Shown piece after piece: positions 49,501-56,176 of a DNA stretch of 64,000 nt (positions are counted from its first letter, which is position 1; every line of letters starts with the position of its first letter). The notes below the pieces were generated by a model. That model ran no database searches. It was not told where the DNA came from and saw nothing but the letters and a program-made list of their open reading frames with translations. The translations under genes and the position numbers were made by a program. The stretch lies in NCBI GenBank assembly GCA_015709695.1, contig CP054183.1:2654992-2718991 (forward strand), written 5' to 3'. This stretch comes from Gammaproteobacteria bacterium (GTDB lineage Bacteria > Pseudomonadota > Gammaproteobacteria > Steroidobacterales > GCA-2729495).

Positions 49501-49584
49501 GACATTCCGCTGGCGCAGCTCGTCGCTTTCCACAACGGCGTGCCTAACAAGAGATGGCGCCCTCTGCCACCGGACTGGCCATGA
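46582..49584 (+). CDS. Defence reverse transcriptase-nitrilase (DRT1/UG1 type)
   Basis: 1000-residue protein. The first ~450 residues are a reverse transcriptase: Asp190 in INGDLASFYD and the catalytic YVDD (residues 289-292, in CYRRYVDDLVIV). The middle is an all-helical region of unknown role. The C-terminal ~270 residues resemble a nitrilase: Glu783 in LPELS and Cys888 in LICSELLE fit two of the catalytic triad, with a lysine in the KLKP region near 850 possible for the third. RT-nitrilase fusions are the DRT type 1 anti-phage family. Codon use is visibly less GC-rich than flanking hsd genes. The GTG at 46582 is chosen for spacing to GAGGAG; TTG 46576 is an alternative. Confidence 0.85.
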   Translation: MVTLSRPPTIAELYLAFRQAKTALYFERRGVGLLELAAYEQDLPKNLKALQSKLEKSAWFDKLPVGETWLVPKRLRVADQAGEGVVRIGPSRRKDGRRAIDVQIRLTPHPEFAVAEVLYLWRFGGLLDALLLDQEVVGYRLDLRNGEVVPHRRWLFEYWPTRYQKFRAEPLEAAKSALGRGEEALIINGDLASFYDTVEPSFMLGDQLLAGLLGLGAQDSDIREYRRATASLLAAYGRFRVEAGRRAATPIAVGIPIGALTSRVVANLSLAPLDRFVTAQSGVLCYRRYVDDLVIVAKGGEFDTDSTRLKTIKRFLPLLDGDDDVLRLDVHLLGRDGSELQLQNAKVRVHHLAGAPGLDFVEAVSSDFGKAVSERRAFIDSATLVGDGVTHLIRAGQAEGSPLRVLRDADRARLERFALSTSLHSLERVSSLIGHEEAQEIVRGCLERVGRVLDSEDNWVSDFDVSLRLLKLAISTGDWKSATELRERMDRIWGTVDSLRAATTTLYYRGCELPPGRIAPWTWLRNYLHERRLEAISSSLPIGMNAAQIESRIPKGLVVRTRRVGATVLRRRAEQLAAADLRSRDREDDAQLDFHSVEIDRSWLRKELRVDLELSARLAVIDQFLERCEELGDRPWLMPAARLFLCTRPPSYFDIARRWLYRVEKDGFAPDVFTHLLEVVNAVRGTEYRDPVGQVIDRSTVFIDSFPAAEPDVGTSSPPDPRIILGNLQISDRAWAAAATRIASPPYNAPMLTRDRLQGIAIVLDKATRVARGHVPAVLVLPELSLPRRWLRAVSNHVVRLGKFGLIAGLEYLHDPKQPHVHNQVVAVLPGPFSSAATWPWTKRLPAREEAIQLAKLKPPVSFSPIPSTSLPRTVVKSALGSLSVLICSELLEARRVADLLGRINVVLCPAWNTDTSSYDHLIQSVGFQLHSIIAIANNGHYSDCRAWAPRTERWERDLCRLIERDVDDVVHVDIPLAQLVAFHNGVPNKRWRPLPPDWP

Positions 49585-49654
49585 CGCACGCCTGCGAGAT
49601 CGACTCCTCATTGCGCGAATGGAAGCTCGTACGCTCGGCGGAGGAGCGCCAGCG

Positions 49655-50707
49655 ATGACAACGGAGACCAACGGCATGCTCAACGGTGAGCTAATTCTCT
49701 ACCGCACCGCAAACGACTCCGTGCGCGTCGAAGTACTTTACGAAACAGAGACCTTCTGGCTCGACCAGCGACGGATGGCCGAGCTATTCGGGGTAGACGT
49801 CCGTACTGTCAACGAACATCTGCGCAACATCTATGACAGCGCCGAGCTTTCGGAAGGGGCAACTCTCCGGAAAATCCGGATGGTTCGAATTGAGGGCTCC
49901 CGCGAAGTCGCCCGCGACATTGCGTTCTACAACCTCGACGCCATTATCTCAGTCGGCTACCGGGTAAATAGCGCGCAGGCGACCCAGTTTCGAATTTGGG
50001 CCACGCAGACGTTGCGGGAGTTTATCGTCAAGGGCTTCGTGCTCGACGATGAGCGGCTGAAGCTGAACAAGCGCTTCGGCAAAGACTACTTCGACGAGCT
50101 GCTCGAACGGATCCGCGAGATCCGGGCCAGCGAGCGTCGCTTCTACCTGAAGATCACGGACATCTACGAGCAGTGCAGCATCGACTACGACGCGCAGGCC
50201 GAGACGACCAAGACCTTTTTCAAGACCGTGCAGAACAAATTGCACTGGGCTGTGACTGGCAAGACGGCTGCAGAAATCATCGCCGACAGGGCGGATGCTT
50301 CGAAGCCGTCGATGGGCCTCACCACCTGGAAGAACGCCCCGAAGGGCAAGATTCTCAAGACGGACGTCGGTGTCGCCAAGAACTACCTGATCGAGACGGA
50401 GATCAAGGAGCTTGAACGCATTGTCTCGATGTACCTGGACTACGCGGAGAACCAGGCCGCCCGCCAGATTCCAATGAGGATGGCCGACTGGACAGAGCGC
50501 CTCGACGCATTCCTGCAGTTCAATGAGTACGAGGTGCTCGCCAATGCGGGAAAGGTCTCTGCGGAGATAGCCAAGCGCCTCGCAGAGGAGCAGTTCGATC
50601 AGTTTCGCGTGCGACAGGACCGCGAGTTCGAGAGCGACTTCGAAGCCGAGGTGAAGCGGCTCGAATCAAAGCGCACGTCCCGACGCAAGAAGGACGAGCA
50701 CGAATGA
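49655..50707 (+). CDS. RhuM family protein
   Basis: 350 residues of the RhuM/virulence-associated family: LILYRTANDSVRVEVLYETETFWLDQ, then the HTH-like segment MAELFGVDVRTVNEHLRNIY, and LREFIVKGFVLDDERLK. The exact function is unknown; RhuM genes are frequently found inside type I restriction loci. Start ATG 49655 follows GAGGAG. It overlaps hsdR by ATGA at 50704-50707. Confidence 0.88.
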   Translation: MTTETNGMLNGELILYRTANDSVRVEVLYETETFWLDQRRMAELFGVDVRTVNEHLRNIYDSAELSEGATLRKIRMVRIEGSREVARDIAFYNLDAIISVGYRVNSAQATQFRIWATQTLREFIVKGFVLDDERLKLNKRFGKDYFDELLERIREIRASERRFYLKITDIYEQCSIDYDAQAETTKTFFKTVQNKLHWAVTGKTAAEIIADRADASKPSMGLTTWKNAPKGKILKTDVGVAKNYLIETEIKELERIVSMYLDYAENQAARQIPMRMADWTERLDAFLQFNEYEVLANAGKVSAEIAKRLAEEQFDQFRVRQDREFESDFEAEVKRLESKRTSRRKKDEHE

Positions 50708-53700
50708 CCGTATCGCGCCATTCCGAAGGTGCCTTCGAGACGGTAATCGAGCACTACCTACTCAATCACGGCTACGTAGCTGTTCCAGGCGAAGGTTTCG
50801 ACAGGGAACGCGCCATTTTTCCCTCCGCGGTGCTGGACTTTATCCGGGAGACCCAGCCGAAAGAATGGGCGAAGCTGGAGACGCTGCACGGCGTGAAGAC
50901 CGGCGAGCAGATCCTCGGCGACCTCTGCAAGTGGATGGATGCCAACGGCTCGCTGGCCACCCTGCGCCATGGCTTCAAATGCTACGGTCGAACGCTGTTC
51001 GTCGCGTACTTCAAGGCTGCGCATGAGCTGAACCCGGAGCTGGAAGAGCGCTACTCGCGGAACCGCCTTGGCCTGACACGGCAGCTGCATTTCTCGACGC
51101 GATCCGAGAAGTCACTGGACGTGACGCTGAGTGTCAATGGCATTCCCGTGGCGACGCTCGAACTGAAGAATGCCATGACGGGCCAGACCGTCGAGCACGC
51201 ACGCCGCCAGTACAAGCAGGATCGCGATCCGCGCGACCCGATTTTCGAGTTCAAGAAGCGCACCCTCGTGCACTTTGCGGTCGATACCGACGCCGTGCTG
51301 ATGACGACCCGCCTTGCAGGCAGCGCCACGCACTTCCTGCCTTTCAACAAGGGCGATGGTGGCGGCGCCGGGAATCCGCCGGACCCGCAAGGGCGCAGCT
51401 ACCGCACGGCGTATCTCTGGGAGGAAGTCCTCGCGCGGGACAGCCTGCTCGACTTGCTTGCCCGCTTTCTGCACCTGCAGATCGATGAGAAGCGCGACGA
51501 GCAAGGCCGCAAGGTGAAGACGGAGCAGTTGGTGTTCCCGCGCTACCACCAGCTCCAGGCCGTGCGGTCGCTGGTCGCGGCGGCGAAGACCGAAGGCCCC
51601 GGCCACAACTATCTGGTCGAGCATTCGGCGGGCAGCGGCAAGAGCAACACGATCGCCTGGCTGACGCACCGGCTGGCGTCATTGCACGACGACAGTAACA
51701 GCCGCGTCTTCGACAGTGTCATCGTCATCACTGATCGCGTGGTGCTGGACCAGCAGCTGCAGGACAACATCTACCAGTTCGAGCACAAGCAGGGCGTGGT
51801 GCAGAAGATCGACGAGAGCTCTCGCCAGCTCGCCGAAGCGCTTACGAGCGCAGTGCCGATCATCATCACGACGCTGCAGAAGTTTCCGTTCGTGTCGCGT
51901 CAGCTACTCAAGATGGCCGAGGAGCGGGGCGATGCGGGCAGCGGACGACTGCAGACCCGGCGCTGCGCCGTGGTCATCGACGAGGCGCACAGCTCGCAGG
52001 GTGGCGAGACCGCCACCGAACTGAAGGGCGTGCTCGGCGGGGAGGACCTGCACGAAGAAGCCCGGCGGCAAGCTGCGGAAGACGGTGCCGAGGACATGGA
52101 AGAACTCTATCGCAGCATGGCCCAGCGCGGCCGGCAGGCGAACCTGAGTTTCTTCGCCTTCACGGCCACCCCGAAGCACAAGACGCTAGCCGTCTTTGGG
52201 CGGAACGGGCAGCCGTCCCACCGCTACACGATGCGGCAGGCCATCGAGGAAGGATTCATCCTCGATGTGCTGCGCAACTACACGACGTATGCGACGTATT
52301 TCCGGCTGCTGAAGGCCTGCGATGAGGACCCCAACGTCGAGCGCAAGAAGGCGGCACGCGCGCTGGCCCGGTTCATGAAGCTGCACCCGCACAACATCGC
52401 TCAGAAGACCGAGGTGATGGTGGAGCACTTCCACGCCGTCACCCGGCACAAGATCGGTGGCCGGGCCAAGGCGATGGTGATCACCGGATCGCGTCTCGAA
52501 GCGGTCCGCTACAAGCAGAGCTTCGACAAGTACATCAAGGCCAAGGGCTACGCCATCAAGTCGCTGGTCGCGTTCTCGGGTCAGGTGCAGGACGAGAAGC
52601 TGCCCGGCGTCGCCTACACCGAAGAGGGCATGAACGACGGCCTGCGAGCGAAGGAACTCCCCGAACGGTTCGCGACGGCGGAATTCCAGGTGCTGCTCGT
52701 CGCCGAGAAGTACCAGACCGGCTTCGACCAACCGCTGCTGCACACGATGTACGTGGACAAGCGGCTGGCGGGAATCCAGGCAGTCCAGACCCTGTCGCGC
52801 CTGAATCGCATCCATCCGCTGAAGGACGATACGTTTGTCCTGGACTTCGTGAATGATCGCGAGGAGATCCGCCAGGCGTTCAAGACGTACTACGAAGGCG
52901 CCGAAATCGGCGACGCCGTTGAACCGGCCCGGCTGTATGCGATCAAGAGCGAACTCGACGTCGCGGGCATCTACCTCGCCGAAGAGGTAGCGCGATTCAG
53001 CGAGGTGTACTTCAAGCCAAGACAGAAGCAGAGCCCGCTGGATCATCAGACGATGAACGCGGCACTCGATCCGGCCGTGTCGCGGTTCAAGGCCCGGATG
53101 GACGACGACGCGGATGAGGCGGAGCTGTGGCGCGGCAAGCTGCAGGCGTTCCTGAACCTGTACGGCTTCCTGAGCCAGGTGATCCCGTATCAGGATTCCG
53201 ACCTGGAACGCCTGTACGTCTTCCTGCGGCACCTCTCGACCAAGCTCCCGCGCCGTTCGAGCGGCGAGGGCTACCAGTTCGACGACGAAGTGAAGCTGGA
53301 GTACTACCGGCTGCAGAAGATCAGCGAGGGCTCCATCGCCCTCAAGGACGGGGAAGCTCGGAAGCTCGACGGACCGACGGAAGTTGGCAGCGGAGCGCTT
53401 CGCGAGCAGCCCGTGCCGCTGTCCCAGCTCATCGATGTCGTCAACGACCGTTTCGGTACGGACTTCAACCAGGCCGACCAGCTCTTCTTCGACCAGATCG
53501 TCGAGGCGGCGATGGCGGATGACGGACTGCGCCGCGCCGCCGCCGTGAATCCCGGCGACAAGTTCGAGCTGCTCTTCAAGAACGTCCTGGAGAAGCTCTT
53601 CGTCGACCGAATGGACCAGAACGAGGACATCTTCGTCCGGTTCATGAACGACGCACCGTTCCAGAAGGTCGTCACTACCTGGATGGCGGAAGAGGCCTAT

Positions 53701-54240
53701 CGGCGTCTTCGGGTGGACGAGCCGGCGACCGCCAGACCGAAGTTGCGGCTGGTCGAAGGCGCCCCGCGCGAGCGCTATGTCCGGTGCGTGCCGCTCGTGC
53801 CGCTGAAGGTCGCCGCCGGGGCCTTCGGTAACCCCCAGCACGTCGTCGATACCGACTGGCAATGGGTCGAGCCGGGCACCGACCGGCCGCTGCGCAGTGG
53901 AATGTTCGTCGCGCAGGTGGTTGGGCAGTCGATGGAGCCTGCGATACCCGACGGCTCGTACTGCCTGTTCGCCGCCCCGGTCGCAGGCTCGCGCCAGGGC
54001 CGTACCGTACTCGTGCAGCTACGCAGCGCCGTGGACCCGGAAACCGGCCACAGCTACACCGTGAAGCGATATGAGAGCGAAAAGACCGCCGACGGCGATA
54101 CCTGGCGGCACACCCGGATTGTACTGAAGCCGAACAATCCCGCGTTTGCGCCAATCGAGCTGCAAGACAGCGAAGAGGGCGCGGTGCAGGTGATCGCCGA
54201 ACTCATCGAGGTCCTGGGAACGGCGGCACCTGACCGGTGA
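50704..54240 (+). CDS. hsdR: Type I restriction HsdR fused to a LexA-like S24 peptidase domain
   Basis: 1178-residue DNA translocase and endonuclease. N-terminal nuclease with the PD-(D/E)xK elements Asp139 (LDVTL) and Glu153-x-Lys155 (ELKN), SF2 motor with Walker A (SAGSGKS near 310), DEAH at 426, FTATP near 486 and QTLSRLNR near 690. A C-terminal part from about residue 1024 is unlike HsdR and resembles a LexA/UmuD-type S24 peptidase: Ser1076 in VGQSMEPAIPDGSY and Lys1121 in YTVKRYE, the expected Ser-Lys dyad. This fusion suggests that cleavage or a damage signal could control the restriction motor. The HsdR part is firm; the S24 assignment is by motif. Confidence 0.9.
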   Translation: MTVSRHSEGAFETVIEHYLLNHGYVAVPGEGFDRERAIFPSAVLDFIRETQPKEWAKLETLHGVKTGEQILGDLCKWMDANGSLATLRHGFKCYGRTLFVAYFKAAHELNPELEERYSRNRLGLTRQLHFSTRSEKSLDVTLSVNGIPVATLELKNAMTGQTVEHARRQYKQDRDPRDPIFEFKKRTLVHFAVDTDAVLMTTRLAGSATHFLPFNKGDGGGAGNPPDPQGRSYRTAYLWEEVLARDSLLDLLARFLHLQIDEKRDEQGRKVKTEQLVFPRYHQLQAVRSLVAAAKTEGPGHNYLVEHSAGSGKSNTIAWLTHRLASLHDDSNSRVFDSVIVITDRVVLDQQLQDNIYQFEHKQGVVQKIDESSRQLAEALTSAVPIIITTLQKFPFVSRQLLKMAEERGDAGSGRLQTRRCAVVIDEAHSSQGGETATELKGVLGGEDLHEEARRQAAEDGAEDMEELYRSMAQRGRQANLSFFAFTATPKHKTLAVFGRNGQPSHRYTMRQAIEEGFILDVLRNYTTYATYFRLLKACDEDPNVERKKAARALARFMKLHPHNIAQKTEVMVEHFHAVTRHKIGGRAKAMVITGSRLEAVRYKQSFDKYIKAKGYAIKSLVAFSGQVQDEKLPGVAYTEEGMNDGLRAKELPERFATAEFQVLLVAEKYQTGFDQPLLHTMYVDKRLAGIQAVQTLSRLNRIHPLKDDTFVLDFVNDREEIRQAFKTYYEGAEIGDAVEPARLYAIKSELDVAGIYLAEEVARFSEVYFKPRQKQSPLDHQTMNAALDPAVSRFKARMDDDADEAELWRGKLQAFLNLYGFLSQVIPYQDSDLERLYVFLRHLSTKLPRRSSGEGYQFDDEVKLEYYRLQKISEGSIALKDGEARKLDGPTEVGSGALREQPVPLSQLIDVVNDRFGTDFNQADQLFFDQIVEAAMADDGLRRAAAVNPGDKFELLFKNVLEKLFVDRMDQNEDIFVRFMNDAPFQKVVTTWMAEEAYRRLRVDEPATARPKLRLVEGAPRERYVRCVPLVPLKVAAGAFGNPQHVVDTDWQWVEPGTDRPLRSGMFVAQVVGQSMEPAIPDGSYCLFAAPVAGSRQGRTVLVQLRSAVDPETGHSYTVKRYESEKTADGDTWRHTRIVLKPNNPAFAPIELQDSEEGAVQVIAELIEVLGTAAPDR

Positions 54241-54526
54241 GCGTCGCGTGCTCGCTCGATGGTAGCGGGGACCTATGCGACATGCAGGGACCCGGTGCGG
54301 CGCGGTGATGCTGGATGCGTCCCGCCACCCAGCTCTGCACCTCCGACTCAACCCACCCGACGGCGCGGGCACCGATCCGCACCCGGCACGGGAACCGGCG
54401 CTCGGCTTCGAGTTGATAGATCATCGAGCGGCCGAGGCCCGTCACTCTGCAGACCTGCGGCAGTCGCAGGATCTGCGCGCCGATGAATCCCTCGGGTTGA
54501 TCCGTGTTCGAGCTGCTGTGATGCAT
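54203..54526 (-). CDS. alpA: AlpA-family regulator (excisionase-like)
   Basis: 107-residue phage-type regulator or excisionase. It contains the AlpA helix-turn-helix ILRLPQVCRVTGLGRSMIYQ, then RRFPCRVRIGARAVGWVESEVQSW, the recognition and wing parts. AlpA-type genes often lie at the end of integrative islands and activate integrase or excision. Its 3' end overlaps the end of hsdR by 38 bp in opposite orientation. Confidence 0.86.
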   Translation of the reverse strand: MHHSSSNTDQPEGFIGAQILRLPQVCRVTGLGRSMIYQLEAERRFPCRVRIGARAVGWVESEVQSWVAGRIQHHRAAPGPCMSHRSPLPSSEHATLTGQVPPFPGPR

Positions 54527-54789
54527 TCGACGTGGTGCCTCGGCTGATTGTCAGCGTGAGGCAAAGACTACGCGGCGCGGGGGACTGAGCGAGAGACCGG
54601 GATTGCAGGCAAAACCCGGCAATACCCCGCAAGGCGCGAACGTCGACTCCAAGGCGGAAGTCGACACGGGGTACTGAATTGGCGGTAGTGCAGGATAGCC
54701 ATCGGCTTAGCATTGGGGCCACATTGGGCCACAACGCTAGCGCGCGGCGAAAAGATGGCATCTGGCAGGCGTGGGTGAGTTCTGCACCG

Positions 54790-54808
54790 GTGCCCCCATA
54801 GGTGCCCC
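54790..54808. repeat. Island subterminal repeat, right copy
   Basis: Exact 19-bp match (GTGCCCCCATAGGTGCCCC), same orientation, to 36287-36305. It lies 62 bp inside the right end. Confidence 0.7.
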
Positions 54809-54870
54809 ATTTCCGCGAGTCGTCTCGCGTAGACTGATGCGCTATCAGAGACCTACGTCAACCCTCAACC

Positions 54871-54882
54871 TTCTGCATCGGA
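54871..54882. repeat. Island right direct repeat (attR core)
   Basis: TTCTGCATCGGA, the same 12 bp as at the 3' end of mnmE. It is not followed by the AAATAG stop seen on the left. The original mnmE end is therefore not rebuilt exactly by joining the two copies, and the right junction may have been altered after integration. Confidence 0.7.
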
Positions 54883-54924
54883 CTCTACCCCCAGCGTCAC
54901 AACCCATATGCCGACGCTGGGCGC

Positions 54925-56022
54925 CTACCGCGCCACCCCCGTCTCCCACGCCGCGCGCAGCTCCTGCCCGCAGCCCGCCGAGGCGAGGCCCTGCTGGATC
55001 TCGCCGTTGGCCAGGGCGAAGCGGGAGATGACGCCGTAGTACTTCCTGTCGGCGTCGATCCAGGGGTAGAAGCCGAAGGCGCCGGGGCTGCTGAAGGCGC
55101 CATCGCCGTCCTGGGGGTCGTCCTCCACCCAGTGGGCGATGGAGTAGTGCCACTGCACGGTGACGGCGGGGCTGTGCACGGCGTTGCAGCCGGTGCCGAG
55201 CACCCAGGCGCAGACCGGATGGCTGCCGAGCGCCTCGCGCATGCCGAGATCACCTCGCAGGACGGCACGCAGCAGCAGCGCATAGTCGCTGGCGCGGGCG
55301 GCGATGCCGCCGGCGAGCAGCGGCTGGGTGTACTGCAGGCTGACGCCGGGCACGCCGAGGCCGGCGACGATGGCGGGGCCGAGGTCGGCGGTGTCGAGGT
55401 CGTTGATCTCCGGCTGGAAGAAGCCGGCGTGGTTTTCCTCGTGGCCGGAGTTGTAGTCGAAGAGGCCGTCGGTGGACGGATCGTAGCTGGAGAAGGTTTT
55501 CCCGGGCGTCGAGGACGGCAGCGTCAGGCAATGCTCGATGCTGTTGGCGCCGCTCGCCGGTGGCGTGCAGGTGGGGCTGCTCGTGGAGGTATCCATGTAG
55601 GTGTAGCCGCTGGTGAAATTCAGGAAGCGGATGTCGTCGGGGCTGAGGTTCGCGGCGCCGCCGCGCCTCTGCACCACGTACATGCCGTAGATCCATTTCG
55701 ATGCCGAGGCGATCGGCCAGCGGGTGACCGCGGTGACCGGCGTGCCGCCGGCCTGCGTCGAGCTGCCGCCCGCCAGCGCCGCGTCGCCGTTGCCGATCTC
55801 CCAGTAGAAGGGCTGGATGGCGGTGCAGCGCGCGTTGGTCCCGGCGGTCTGGGTGACGGCGGCGACGCTGTTGGGCGTGGGCGGGCCATCGTCGTCGGCG
55901 GCGGGTGGACCGAGGGCCGGGGAGCCGCCGCCGCCACCGCAGCCCGCCAGGGCGAGCAGCAGCAGTCCGGGGAGGATGGGGCGGCAGCGGTTCAGGCGAT
56001 CAGCGGTGGGCGGGTTGAGCAT
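54925..56022 (-). CDS. Beta-lactamase-fold serine hydrolase lipoprotein
   Basis: 365 residues. A lipobox (LLALAGC) gives a lipid-anchored protein, followed by a Gly-rich and Pro-rich linker. The catalytic SxxK is in WPIASASKWIYG, and a YxN-like YNSGH follows about 95 residues later, as in class C beta-lactamase relatives and DD-peptidases. The third motif (KTG or HxG) is not evident. It is more likely a cell-wall or esterase-type enzyme than a resistance gene. The ATG at 56022 is read leftward, 45 bp from the right island end. Confidence 0.68.
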   Translation of the reverse strand: MLNPPTADRLNRCRPILPGLLLLALAGCGGGGGSPALGPPAADDDGPPTPNSVAAVTQTAGTNARCTAIQPFYWEIGNGDAALAGGSSTQAGGTPVTAVTRWPIASASKWIYGMYVVQRRGGAANLSPDDIRFLNFTSGYTYMDTSTSSPTCTPPASGANSIEHCLTLPSSTPGKTFSSYDPSTDGLFDYNSGHEENHAGFFQPEINDLDTADLGPAIVAGLGVPGVSLQYTQPLLAGGIAARASDYALLLRAVLRGDLGMREALGSHPVCAWVLGTGCNAVHSPAVTVQWHYSIAHWVEDDPQDGDGAFSSPGAFGFYPWIDADRKYYGVISRFALANGEIQQGLASAGCGQELRAAWETGVAR

Positions 56023-56176
56023 ACGGGTTCCTGCCGGACATCGACAACGGAATCAACGAGCCGGCGCTGCCCGGGTTGACAGGCAGGCGGGCGCCGGCCC
56101 GCCGCCCGGGGCGGGCGCTCGCGCCACGGCCCGTCCCGGGCTCATATAGCATGCGAGCCCCGCCGAGTCCGTCAGA

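Larger units (their letters stand above)
54527..54924. other. Right end of the island, no gene
   Basis: 398 bp without a supported gene. It holds the second subterminal repeat (54790-54808), the right 12-bp repeat (54871-54882), a near-tandem repeat (CATTGGGGCCACATTGGGCCACA-like, 54711-54731), and a 9-bp hairpin (54890-54898 with 54913-54921). No tRNA gene is present at either end. Confidence 0.6.

Noticed and set aside
54871-54882. Chance origin of the 12-bp island repeat
   Set aside because: A given 12-mer is expected only about once per 17 million positions; finding it within 300 bp of the predicted far end, paired with the known mnmE attachment sequence, argues against chance, although the right junction is imperfect.
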